From positions 1,252,931 to 1,316,930 of the forward strand of contig JAKFUK010000001.1 in assembly GCA_021732745.1 (NCBI GenBank): DNA of 64,000 bases. The letters run 5' to 3'. The translations under genes were made by a program, and so were the position numbers. The stretch comes from Nevskia sp. (GTDB taxonomy: Bacteria; Pseudomonadota; Gammaproteobacteria; Nevskiales; Nevskiaceae). The notes under the pieces are model-generated. The model worked only from the letters and a program-made list of their open reading frames with translations, searched no databases and was not told the DNA's origin. Shown piece after piece: positions 16,923 through 25,268 of the stretch (position 1 is its first letter; the number at the start of each line of letters is the position of its first letter).

Positions 16923-17734
16923 GGCGTTCCGAACGAATATCCGAGGTTGATGGTGGAAATCTGGTCGACGTGGCGGGTGTCTTCCGGCACCTGCGAGTTG
17001 TAGCGGATTTCGTGGTTGAAGGTCGCGAACAGGTTGCCGACGATGGTCAGCTTCAGCGCGCTGATCGGGTTGACATAGACATTGGTGACGCCGGCTTCCG
17101 CGCGCAGCGTCTGGCTGAATTCCGCGTTTGGCGAGATCTTCCACACGTACTTGCCACCGAGCGTGCCGATCGCTGCCGTCTCGTAGATGTCGTCCTGATC
17201 CTTGGTGCGATTGGCACCGACGCCGGTTTCGATGTCGAGCGTGTGCACCGGCCCGGTCAGCACATGACGGCCGTAGCCGACCGTCACCGCATAGCGCTCG
17301 GCGACACCAGCGAAGCGGTCGTTGTCATAGGCGAGGTTGGTGTAGGCGTAGTTGCGTGCGTCGAACTGGTAGTCGGTCTTGTTGGCGGCCGAATAGCGTT
17401 CGTCGGTGGTCAGACCGTCGCGCGTGCCACTGAAGGCCAGCGCGCTGAAACGATTGCCCCAGCGCGTGCGCCGGTATTCGATGGCACCACGGGCGTTCAC
17501 CGAGCGAGTGCTGGTATTGCCGCTGGTGTTGACCACGCCGATGGCGATATCGCCTAGCCACGGCGATTTCACGACCGGCGGTGGCGGCGGTGCCGCTTCG
17601 GGAGCGGCCTCCGCGACGGCGGGAACCTCGGCGGCCGGCTCATCGGCAGCAGCGGCCGCGGCGGCGGATATCAACAGGACAGCAAACGCGTTGCGGAACG
17701 GTGCAATGACAGACATCGTGACTTTCGACTCCAT
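16919..17734 (-). CDS. DUF481 outer-membrane beta-barrel protein
   Basis: 271 residues with a signal peptide (hydrophobic residues ~16-30, cleavage near AAAADEP). An Ala/Pro/Glu linker precedes the DUF481 domain from about residue 60 (WLGDIAIGVVNTSGNTSTRSV). The alternating amphipathic strands and the final aromatic-rich strand ISTINLGYSFGTP fit an outer-membrane barrel of the YdiY type. A second ATG at 17716 has a better-spaced GGAG and may be the true start. Function of the family is unknown. Confidence 0.82.
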   Translation of the reverse strand: MESKVTMSVIAPFRNAFAVLLISAAAAAAADEPAAEVPAVAEAAPEAAPPPPPVVKSPWLGDIAIGVVNTSGNTSTRSVNARGAIEYRRTRWGNRFSALAFSGTRDGLTTDERYSAANKTDYQFDARNYAYTNLAYDNDRFAGVAERYAVTVGYGRHVLTGPVHTLDIETGVGANRTKDQDDIYETAAIGTLGGKYVWKISPNAEFSQTLRAEAGVTNVYVNPISALKLTIVGNLFATFNHEIRYNSQVPEDTRHVDQISTINLGYSFGTP

Positions 17735-17805
17735 GCTTCCAGAGGATTGAATGGCCTGCCGGACGACGGCGAAACCGCTCGGCAGTGCGTGCTAGTTTTG
17801 CGGCC

Positions 17806-19035
17806 ATGTCGCCGCAGCCTACGCCCCGCCCGTTTCCGCTCGCCGATGCCGATCTCTGCGTGAAATGCGGCCTCTGCCTGCCGCATTGTCCGACCTACGG
17901 ACAATCGCAAAACGAAGCGGACTCGCCACGCGGCCGGATCATGCTGATGCAGGGCTTGGCGACCGGCCGCATTGTCCCGTCATCCACCCTCGAACGCCAC
18001 CTTGACGGCTGCCTCGGCTGTCGCGCCTGCGAGCGGGTCTGCCCGGCTACCGTGCCGTATGGCGCGCTGATCGACGCCGGCCGCGCCCTGCTCGCCGAGC
18101 AGCGCCCGGCACGGCTCCAGCAATCACGATGGATCAGCGCCGTGCTGTCGCGGCGGCCGCTGCGGCGCGTGCTGGCGGCACTGCTCCGGGTCTACGGAGC
18201 GACAGGCTTGCAGGCGCTGATCCGGCGCTTCCGGCTGTTGGGGCACGGTCCGCTGGTGCGGCTTGAATCGACGCTGCCGACACTGACCCGCCCCGCCCGA
18301 TCGAAACTGCCGGTAATCGACGCGCCGCGCGGCACGGTCGCAATCTTCAGCGGCTGCGTCGGCGACATCGCCGATCCCGATCTGTCTGCCGATCTGGCCG
18401 CGCTGCTCGCCGATTGCGGATTCACCGCCAGCACGCCCGCCACCCAGACCTGCTGCAGCGCGATCGACCAGCATGCCGGCGATCCGCTGCGCGCGGCGCG
18501 GCTGGCATCGCGCAATCTCGAAGCGTTCGGCGACGGCAGCACGCCGATCCTGAGCTTGGCCACCGGCTGTGCGGCGACGCTGGCCGACTACCCGCGTCTC
18601 GTCGACAACGGCCAGCCGTTCGCGCAGCGGCTGCGCGATCCGATCGCCTTCCTGCTCGAACACAGCGAGCGCCTGCGCTTCAAGCCGACACCGCTGCGGG
18701 TGGCGATCCACGAGCCCTGCACGCAGAAGAACGTGATCCGGCAAGGCGAGGCGCTGCGCCGCTTGCTGGCCCGCGTGCCCGAACTGGAAATCGTGGAACT
18801 GGACGCTTCAGGCCGCTGCTGTGGTGCCGCCGGCACTCATTTCGTCAGCCACCCCGCAGAAGCCGATGCGCTGCTGCAACCGAAGCTCGCTGCGGCGGCG
18901 ACGCTGGCACCGGATGTGATCGTCAGCGCCAACATCGGTTGCGCGCTGCATTTAGCTGGCGGCTTGCGCCGGGCGGGCGGGCTCAGCCTGGAGGTGCTGC
19001 ACCCGCTGCGTCTGCTGGCACGATGCCGGGCTTGA
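17806..19035 (+). CDS. glcF: Glycolate oxidase iron-sulfur subunit-like protein
   Basis: 409 residues from ATG 17806. Two 4Fe-4S clusters are encoded near the N terminus: CVKCGLCLPHCPTYG and CLGCRACERVCPATVPYG. Two CCG-type domains follow, with TCCSAIDQHAGDP and the late GRCCGAAGTHFVSHP. This is the GlcF subunit that passes electrons from glycolate (or D-lactate) oxidation to the quinone pool at the inner membrane. GlcD/GlcE are not in the window, so the substrate is not certain. The last 53 nt overlap lptE on the opposite strand. Confidence 0.87.
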   Translation: MSPQPTPRPFPLADADLCVKCGLCLPHCPTYGQSQNEADSPRGRIMLMQGLATGRIVPSSTLERHLDGCLGCRACERVCPATVPYGALIDAGRALLAEQRPARLQQSRWISAVLSRRPLRRVLAALLRVYGATGLQALIRRFRLLGHGPLVRLESTLPTLTRPARSKLPVIDAPRGTVAIFSGCVGDIADPDLSADLAALLADCGFTASTPATQTCCSAIDQHAGDPLRAARLASRNLEAFGDGSTPILSLATGCAATLADYPRLVDNGQPFAQRLRDPIAFLLEHSERLRFKPTPLRVAIHEPCTQKNVIRQGEALRRLLARVPELEIVELDASGRCCGAAGTHFVSHPAEADALLQPKLAAAATLAPDVIVSANIGCALHLAGGLRRAGGLSLEVLHPLRLLARCRA

Positions 19036-19573
19036 CCTCGGGCGCATCCGGATCGGCCCCCGCCAGCCGCGCTTCGACTCTCAGCAGCACCCGCTCCGCC
19101 AGTTCGTCCTGGATGTAGCGGCGCAGGCGCGCTTCTTCGGCCTCCTTGGCCAGAATCTGCTGGGCGCTGAAGCTGTAATCGCGCGACACGGTCTGCGATT
19201 CCGGCGCGATCAGCACCTCCGACTTGCCGTCGACCGTCCGCCGCATCTCGAAGGTCACGCGAGTGACCAGCCGGTATTCGATGGCGCGACCATCGGTGCC
19301 GATCGACAGCACTTCCTGCGCCTCCTGCAAGTTGGTCAGGCGCAGCACGGTGGCCGCGTCGCCCGCCTTCGACTTCACTTCGCCGCCGCCACGGACAATG
19401 CGCGCCTTCAGCGCTTCCTCGACTGGTGGCGTGGTCACCCGGTAGGGATCGACCAGCTCGACATGCACCGATTTCAGCGCTTTCGGCAGCGGCCGGCTGC
19501 CCACCGGGTGGAAGCCGCAGGCGGCAAGCGTGGCAGTCAGCAGCAGGACAGTGGTTCGTGAAATCAAGGTCAT
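18983..19573 (-). CDS. lptE: LPS-assembly lipoprotein LptE
   Basis: 196 residues from ATG 19573 (a TTG one codon upstream is possible). Lipoprotein signal with lipobox LAAC, followed by GFHPVGSRPLP, the conserved start of mature LptE. The domain ends in a charged helix LAKEAEEARLRRYIQDELAERVL. LptE plugs the LptD barrel and helps place LPS in the outer membrane. It follows leuS on the same strand, the standard gammaproteobacterial order leuS-lptE, but here a 150-bp gap full of repeat sequence separates the two. Confidence 0.92.
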   Translation of the reverse strand: MTLISRTTVLLLTATLAACGFHPVGSRPLPKALKSVHVELVDPYRVTTPPVEEALKARIVRGGGEVKSKAGDAATVLRLTNLQEAQEVLSIGTDGRAIEYRLVTRVTFEMRRTVDGKSEVLIAPESQTVSRDYSFSAQQILAKEAEEARLRRYIQDELAERVLLRVEARLAGADPDAPEVKPGIVPADAAGAAPPG

Positions 19574-19592
19574 CAATCAGCGCTCGATAAAG

Positions 19593-19716
19593 CCCTTCTC
19601 GCCCCGGGAGAAGGGTTGGGATGAGAGACTTTCAGGCGGAGAACGCACTGATTGGGAAGTCCCTCACCCCCAACCGCCGGAGTCATGCTCCGGCCCCGGA
19701 AGGGAGAGGGGGGGGT
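19593..19716. repeat. GGGAGAAGGG/CCCTCACCCC repeat pair between leuS and lptE
   Basis: A left arm around CTTCTCGCCCCGGGAGAAGG (19594-19613) followed by TTGGGATGAGAG, and a right arm starting CCCTCACCCCCAACC (19661) and ending GGAAGGGAGAGG. The right part also carries the internal hairpin GCCGGAG-TCATG-CTCCGGC. The arms are of the same type as the 41-bp inverted repeats that bound the DUF559 insertion 1.5 kb away inside leuS, but only ~35 bp separate them, so this looks like an empty or decayed copy. Confidence 0.75.
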
Positions 19717-19723
19717 CACGGCA

Positions 19724-22700
19724 TCACACCACGAAATTCACCAGCTTGCCCGGCACCACCACCTGCTTCCTGATCGCCGCACCCGCAAGGAAGCGCTGCA
19801 CGGTCTCATCCGCAAGCGCGGCCGCGATGATCGCGTCCTGCGTGGACCCGGCCGGCACGCTGATCTGGCCACGCAGCTTGCCGTTGACCTGCACCACCAT
19901 CGCGATCGAATCCGAGACCCGGGCATCGGCCTCCGGCTCCGGCCATTCGGCGTCGATCACCGGTGTGGCGTTGCCCAAGGCCAGCCACAGTTCGTGGGCG
20001 GCATGCGGCACGATCGGCGACAGCACGCGGACCAGCGCCGACAGCGCTTCATTCAGCACCGCACGCCCCTGCGGGCTGCGGTCCTCGAACTTGGCCAGCG
20101 CGTTGACCAGCTCCATGCAGGCGGCCACCGCCGTGTTGTAGTTGTGGCGGCGGCCGAAGTCGTCGCTGATCTTGGCCAGCTGATCGTGCAGCTTGCGGCG
20201 GATGTCCTTCTGGGCCGAGGTCAGCGCAGCGCGGTCGAGCGGCTCCGTGGCGCCGAGGGCTGCGTGGTCGGCCACCAGGCGCCACGCCCGCTTCAGGAAG
20301 CGCAGCGCGCCGTCGATGCCGGCATCGCTCCATTCCAGCGTCTGCTCCGGGGGTGCGGTGAACATCATGAACAGACGCACGGCGTCGGCACCGTGCGAGT
20401 CGATGATCGCGGCCGGATCGACGCCATTGTTCTTGGACTTCGACATGGTGCCGAGGCCGACTGCGGTCACCGCTTCGCCGGTCGCCTTCAGCACATGGCT
20501 GCCGTCGGCGGTCTTGTCGACATCCTTCGGATTGATCCAGTCGCGGCCGCCGGCATCGGTGACGCGATAGAAGCCTTCGGCCAGCACCATGCCCTGAGTC
20601 AGCAAGCGCTTGAACGGCTCGGCGACCGCCGGCAGGCCGCAGTCGCGCATGAGTTTCGAGAAGAAGCGCGCGTACAGCAGATGCAGGATCGCGTGCTCGA
20701 TGCCGCCGATGTACTGGTCGACCGGCAGCCAGTAGGCGGCGCGCTCGTCGACCATGCCGGTCTGGCAGCCGGCGCTGGCGAAGCGGGCGTAATACCAGCT
20801 GGAATCGACGAAGGTGTCGAAGGTATCGGTCTCGCGCCGCGCCGGCTTGCCGCATTGCGGACAGGGCACGTTGACGAAGCTGTCGAGGCGCAGCAGCGGA
20901 TTGCCGCGACCATCCGGCACCAGATCTTCCGGCAGCCGCACCGGCAGCTGATCGGCCGGCACCGGCACCGCGTCGCAATCCGTGCAGTAGATGATCGGGA
21001 TCGGGCAGCCCCAGTAGCGCTGCCGCGACACGCCCCAGTCGCGCAAGCGGTAGTTCACCCGGCGACGGCCAGCGTTCTGCGCTTCGAGCTTCGCCGCAAT
21101 GCCGTCGAAGGCGGCCTTGAAGTCGAGGCCGCTGAACTCGGCGGAGTTGATGGTGATGCCCTTTTCCGTGAAAGCGGCCGCCGAAAGATCAGGCGCTTGT
21201 CTCCCCTCTCCCCCCGGGAGAGGGGCTGGGGGTGAGGGCGCTTCAGAGCTAGCCAAAGCCTCCCAAAGAAAACCAAGCACATCCTCCGTCCGCGAAAACA
21301 GCTCCGAATTCCACACCCGCAACGTCCGAATCCCCTGCGCCGCCAAGAACGCATCGCGCGCGGCATCTCGCCGTGCATGCGCGTCCTCGTTGTGCTGCCC
21401 GCCATCGAGCTCGATGGCGAGCTTCTGCTCGTGGCAGTAGAAATCGAGCACATACGGCTCGGCCGGATGCTGCCGTCGAAACTTGTGGCCGCCAAAGCGG
21501 CGATCGCGCAGCAGGCTCCAGAGATACTGTTCGGCGTCGGTCTGATCGGCGCGCAGTTCTCGGGCGAGTGAGCGCAGTGGGTCGGGAAGGCGCGGCTTTT
21601 CCCTGGCTGGGATGGCGGGCTCGGCGACGCCCTCACCCCCGGCCCCTCTCCCGGGGGGAGAGGGGAGACCAGCCGCCGCGATCACCGCCTTGATCGGCAA
21701 ACCGTACTTCACCGCAAACTCCCAATCCCGCTGGTCATGCCCGGGCACCGCCATCACCGCGCCGGAGCCGTAGCTCATCAGCACGAAGTTGGCGGCGTAG
21801 ACCGGAATGCATTCGCCGGTCAGCGGATGGATGACGTCGATGCCCAGCGCCACGCCGCGCTTCTCCATCGTTTCCATCGCCGCTTCGGTGACGTCGCCAC
21901 GGCTGGCTTCGTCGACGAAGGCGGCCACGGTCGCATCACGCGCGGCCGCTTCCAGCGCCAGCGGATGCTGGGCGGCGACACTCACGAAGGTCACGCCGTA
22001 TAGCGTGTCCGGGCGCGTGGTGAAGACAGTCAGCTTCTCGTCGCGGCCGGCGACCGTGAAGTCGATCTCCAGGCCCTCCGACCGCCCGATCCAGTTCTCC
22101 TGCATCCGCCGCACCGCTTCCGGCCAGTGTTCGAGCTGCTTGACCTCGGCCAGCAGTTCGTCGGCGTAGGCGGTGATCTTCAGGAACCACTGCGGAATCT
22201 CGCGCTGCTCGACGATCGCGCCACTGCGCCAGCCGCGGCCGTCGATCACCTGCTCGTTGGCCAGCACGGTCTGGTCGACCGGGTCCCAGTTGACGCGCGA
22301 GTTGCGGCGATAGATCAGGCCGCGCTTCAAGAGTTCGATGAAGAACCACTGCTGCCAGCGGTAGTACTCCGGCTCGCAGGTCGCGAGGCGGCGATCCCAG
22401 TCGTAGCCGATGCCAAGCTGCTTCAGCTGCCCGCACATGGTGTCGATGTTTGAGTAGGTCCACTCGGCCGGCGGCACCTTGTTCTTGATCGCGGCGTTCT
22501 CGGCCGGCAGGCCAAACGCATCGAAGCCGATCGGCTGCAACACGTTCTTGCCCTTCATCCGCTGGTAGCGGCTGATCACATCGCCGATCGTGTAGTTGCG
22601 CACGTGGCCCATGTGCAGCTTGCCCGACGGGTACGGGAACATCGACAGGCAATAGAACTTGTCCGCTCCCGGCTTCTCGACCGCCTTGAAGCTCTGCTGG

Positions 22701-22759
22701 GCTGCCCAGAACGCCTGGGCGCTGGACTCGACGTCGACGGGGCTGTAATCGGCTTTCAT
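19724..22759 (-). CDS. leuS: Leucyl-tRNA synthetase carrying an in-frame DUF559 domain insertion
   Basis: 1011 residues, against about 860 for E. coli LeuS. All hallmarks are present: PYPSGKLHMGHVRNY (HIGH box, 49-52), the CP1 editing domain with GHDQRDWEF, and MSKSK at 772-776, ending in the C-terminal anticodon-binding and tail regions. Between VIAAA and APDLSAAAFTEKG, residues ~364-520 are foreign to the family. They comprise a Pro/Gly-rich arm, a complete DUF559 (Vsr/PD-(D/E)XK-like nuclease) domain and a second Pro/Gly arm. Deleting them restores a normal ~855-residue LeuS. The insertion point is a surface segment late in CP1, roughly E. coli residues 366-372. No stop or frameshift is present. 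Confidence 0.95.
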   Translation of the reverse strand: MKADYSPVDVESSAQAFWAAQQSFKAVEKPGADKFYCLSMFPYPSGKLHMGHVRNYTIGDVISRYQRMKGKNVLQPIGFDAFGLPAENAAIKNKVPPAEWTYSNIDTMCGQLKQLGIGYDWDRRLATCEPEYYRWQQWFFIELLKRGLIYRRNSRVNWDPVDQTVLANEQVIDGRGWRSGAIVEQREIPQWFLKITAYADELLAEVKQLEHWPEAVRRMQENWIGRSEGLEIDFTVAGRDEKLTVFTTRPDTLYGVTFVSVAAQHPLALEAAARDATVAAFVDEASRGDVTEAAMETMEKRGVALGIDVIHPLTGECIPVYAANFVLMSYGSGAVMAVPGHDQRDWEFAVKYGLPIKAVIAAAGLPSPPGRGAGGEGVAEPAIPAREKPRLPDPLRSLARELRADQTDAEQYLWSLLRDRRFGGHKFRRQHPAEPYVLDFYCHEQKLAIELDGGQHNEDAHARRDAARDAFLAAQGIRTLRVWNSELFSRTEDVLGFLWEALASSEAPSPPAPLPGGEGRQAPDLSAAAFTEKGITINSAEFSGLDFKAAFDGIAAKLEAQNAGRRRVNYRLRDWGVSRQRYWGCPIPIIYCTDCDAVPVPADQLPVRLPEDLVPDGRGNPLLRLDSFVNVPCPQCGKPARRETDTFDTFVDSSWYYARFASAGCQTGMVDERAAYWLPVDQYIGGIEHAILHLLYARFFSKLMRDCGLPAVAEPFKRLLTQGMVLAEGFYRVTDAGGRDWINPKDVDKTADGSHVLKATGEAVTAVGLGTMSKSKNNGVDPAAIIDSHGADAVRLFMMFTAPPEQTLEWSDAGIDGALRFLKRAWRLVADHAALGATEPLDRAALTSAQKDIRRKLHDQLAKISDDFGRRHNYNTAVAACMELVNALAKFEDRSPQGRAVLNEALSALVRVLSPIVPHAAHELWLALGNATPVIDAEWPEPEADARVSDSIAMVVQVNGKLRGQISVPAGSTQDAIIAAALADETVQRFLAGAAIRKQVVVPGKLVNFVV
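21200..21668 (-). mobile_element. 469-bp DUF559-bearing element with 41-bp terminal inverted repeats, inserted in leuS
   Basis: Bounded by 21200-21240 and 21628-21668, inverted copies matching at 40 of 41 positions (outer end TCTCCCCTCTCC, inner end GGTGAGGGCG); each arm also contains the small palindrome CTCTCCC-CCC-GGGAGAG. Between them the minus strand encodes a full DUF559 domain: LRADQTDAEQYLWSLLRDR, then FRRQHPAEPYVLDFYCHEQK, LAIELDGGQH (acidic catalytic-type residues) and GIRTLRVWNSELFSRTEDVL. The arms are translated as PSPPGRGAGGEG and PSPPAPLPGGEGR. No target duplication is obvious. Net effect on LeuS is about 157 extra codons in frame. Confidence 0.85.
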
Positions 22760-22843
22760 GAGGCGGCTGGGTTTGGCGCGCGTCGGGACGACGGGCTGCG
22801 GGGCCGCACAGTTTACAGACTGGTTCCGCTGCCTCCCGCGCCT

Positions 22844-24091
22844 TCAGGCACAGCGGCGGTTGATGACTGTCAGCAGGCGGCTCAGCGCGATCAGGTGGGT
22901 GCCGAGAATCGCCTTGCCAGTGGTCAGCAGTGCGGCCGAGATGTGCCGCGAAGGATCAGCCCAGCCGAGCACGTTCATGAAACCGAGGTGGCCGTAGGCC
23001 TCCGGCGTGTCCGGGCCGTAGAGGCCGGCGGGCCGCGCACCGAGCATCATGCCTTCGCTGTATTGCAGCGGAATCATCAGCATGCGGTCGATGCCGATGC
23101 GGCCAACCGGCTTGCGCAGCCGCGCCACGGTTTCGGCCTTGAGAATCCGCTGGCCATCGGCGACCCCGCCGTCGAGCAGCATCTGGAAGAAGCGGCTGGT
23201 TTCGTCGGCGGTTGCGTAGATGTTGCCGGCCGGGATCACCGCCTGCTTGAAGCTAGGTGTGTTCGAGGCGCGCACCACTTCCGGAAACGGCACGAACAGC
23301 GCGCGTTCGGCGACCGTCGACAGCGGAAAGCGCACCGGCGCGCCGGCTTCGTAGTTCAGCGCCACATCGGGCCAGTGCGGCTTGGCGATACCGTAGGTGA
23401 AGTGCTTGAATTTCAGCGGCTTGCGGAGCTTTTCATCGAGATAGTCGGTGATCGGCGCGCCGGTGACCCGCTTCAGCACCTCGGCAAGGATGAAGCCGCC
23501 GGTCATCGCGTGATAAGCCTGCTGGCGCGTTGCGGTCGGCGGCGATTCGCAGATCAGGCGGATCACCCGGTCCCAGTCCTCCATCAGCTCGACCTTCTTG
23601 TCGGCCGCCCGGATCTTCATCATTGGAAAGCCGCCGCGATGGGCGAGCACATCGCTGATCGTGGTGTCCTGCTTGCCGGCCTGACCGAACGCCGGCAGGT
23701 AATGGCTGACCCGCTCCTCCAGCCGGATACCGCCGTCCTCGGCGAGCTTGTGGATCAGTACGGCGGTGACTGCTTTCGAGGCCGAGAACAGGCAGATCGG
23801 CGTTTCCGGCGTCAGCAGGCGTTTCGGCGCATCGACCGGATCGGCCGGGCCGTTGCCGCTGGCGTGGCCGATGCTGCGATTGAACACGACTTCGCCGTGG
23901 CGGCGCAGCGTGAACGCGACACCGGGATAGGCGCCGCTGCGGTACAGGCCTTTCAGCGCTGCCCAGATCGCCTTGGTGTCAGCGGCGGACAGGCCGGCGC
24001 GCGCGGCCGTGTTTTCGACATCGTCGGCAATGGTGGTGACAGCATGCAGGTCGCGCGGCACGCGCACCTTCATCGGCTGGAATACGGGCAT
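22844..24091 (-). CDS. Serine hydrolase of the beta-lactamase/class C (EstB-like) family
   Basis: 415 residues from ATG 24091; a further in-frame ATG at 24136 adds 15 residues without clear features. The catalytic SxxK is SASK in CLFSASKAVTAVLIHKL, about residue 120, and a tyrosine motif appears as YHAMTG. HRGGFPMM before it and HLGFMNVLGWADP near the C terminus (in place of HTG) are typical of this esterase/carboxypeptidase-like family. No signal peptide is evident, so it is probably cytoplasmic. Substrate unknown; a true beta-lactamase role is unlikely. Confidence 0.85.
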   Translation of the reverse strand: MPVFQPMKVRVPRDLHAVTTIADDVENTAARAGLSAADTKAIWAALKGLYRSGAYPGVAFTLRRHGEVVFNRSIGHASGNGPADPVDAPKRLLTPETPICLFSASKAVTAVLIHKLAEDGGIRLEERVSHYLPAFGQAGKQDTTISDVLAHRGGFPMMKIRAADKKVELMEDWDRVIRLICESPPTATRQQAYHAMTGGFILAEVLKRVTGAPITDYLDEKLRKPLKFKHFTYGIAKPHWPDVALNYEAGAPVRFPLSTVAERALFVPFPEVVRASNTPSFKQAVIPAGNIYATADETSRFFQMLLDGGVADGQRILKAETVARLRKPVGRIGIDRMLMIPLQYSEGMMLGARPAGLYGPDTPEAYGHLGFMNVLGWADPSRHISAALLTTGKAILGTHLIALSRLLTVINRRCA

Positions 24092-24168
24092 GGGTTTGGG
24101 AGATCGAACGGCTGTCGCAAAACCATAACAGAACACTTGTTCCGTTTTTTCGGCGCTAGAGTGCGGTG

Positions 24169-25158
24169 ATGAACGAAAACCATCGCTACATCAAGATCGA
24201 CCAGCCCGGTACGCCGGATGTCATGCAGCTTGCCGAAGGGCCGCGCCCGGTGCCCGGAGCGAACGAGGTGCTGATCAGGGTCGCCGCTGCCGGCATCAAT
24301 CGTCCCGACGTGTTGCAACGCAGGGGCGTGTATCCGCCGCCGCCGACAGCGTCACCGATCCTCGGGCTGGAAGCGGCCGGCATCGTGACCGCGATCGGCA
24401 GCAAAGTCGCGCAGTGGCGGATCGGCGATGCCATCTGCGCGCTGACGCCGGGCGGTGGCTACGCCGAATATTGCGTCACGCCGGCCGCGCACTGCCTGCC
24501 GGTGCCGGCGGGGCTGTCGATGATCGAAGCGGCGGCGCTGCCGGAAACCGCGTTCACGGTCTGGGGCAATCTGTTTCGGCGCGGGCGGCTCGCCGCCGGT
24601 GAAACGGTGCTGATCCACGGCGGCGGCAGCGGGATCGGCACCACGGCGATCCAGTTCGCGAAAGCCTTCGGTGCCCGTGTGTTCGTCACTGCCAACGGTG
24701 CCGACAAGTGCGCGGCCTGCGTCGCCCTCGGTGCCGATGCCGCGATCGACTACGCGAGCAGCGATTTCGTCGCCGAAGTGCAGAAACTGACCGATGGCCG
24801 GGGCGTGGATGCGGTGCTCGACATCGTCGGCGGCGACTACACGGCGCGCAATCTGGCCGCACTCGGGCTCGACGGCCGGCTGATTCTGGTCGGCTTCCAG
24901 CGCGGCACTGCCGCGACGATCGATCTGAGCGCCATCCTGCGCAAGCGGATCGTCATCACCGGCTCGATGCTGCGGCCGCAGACTCATGACGAAAAGGCGC
25001 TGCTGGCAAGCGATCTGAAGGACAAGGTCTGGCCGCTGATCGAAGCCGGAAAGATTCGCCCGCCGATCGCCGCGACCTTTGCGTTGGCGCAGGCCGCAGA
25101 CGCCCATCGGCTGATGGAATCGAGCCAGCACATCGGCAAGATCGTGCTGACGCTCTGA
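24169..25158 (+). CDS. NAD(P)H-quinone oxidoreductase, zinc-independent MDR family
   Basis: 329 residues from ATG 24169 (GTG one codon upstream also possible). GroES-like N-terminal domain with AAGINRPDVLQRRGVYPPPP, then the Rossmann segment ETVLIHGGGSGIGTTAIQFAKAFGARV. Both are close to the PIG3/TP53I3-like quinone oxidoreductases, which use NADPH and lack the structural zinc cysteines. It faces away from the serine hydrolase gene with 77 nt between starts. Confidence 0.9.
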   Translation: MNENHRYIKIDQPGTPDVMQLAEGPRPVPGANEVLIRVAAAGINRPDVLQRRGVYPPPPTASPILGLEAAGIVTAIGSKVAQWRIGDAICALTPGGGYAEYCVTPAAHCLPVPAGLSMIEAAALPETAFTVWGNLFRRGRLAAGETVLIHGGGSGIGTTAIQFAKAFGARVFVTANGADKCAACVALGADAAIDYASSDFVAEVQKLTDGRGVDAVLDIVGGDYTARNLAALGLDGRLILVGFQRGTAATIDLSAILRKRIVITGSMLRPQTHDEKALLASDLKDKVWPLIEAGKIRPPIAATFALAQAADAHRLMESSQHIGKIVLTL

Positions 25159-25184
25159 CGGCTGAGTGACGACCCGTTTTGTAG

Positions 25185-25202
25185 GTCGGGTTTCAACCCG
25201 AC
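25185..25202. repeat. Small palindrome GTCGGG-TTTCAA-CCCGAC
   Basis: A perfect 6-bp stem after GTAG, following the oxidoreductase stop. It is of the common TGTAGGTCGGG intergenic-repeat type; the lack of a T-run makes it a poor terminator. Confidence 0.55.
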
Positions 25203-25268
25203 GGCGCTGCCGCCGATTGACGGCCGCGCCGTCGCCATGAATGGCGACCTGCAACAAAAGTCACTGAA

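Noticed and set aside
21200..21668. Intein or independent gene within leuS
   Set aside because: No intein splicing blocks are visible, and the insertion is open with leuS on both sides; a free-standing start with a ribosome binding site for DUF559 was not found, so it is described as an in-frame inserted element.
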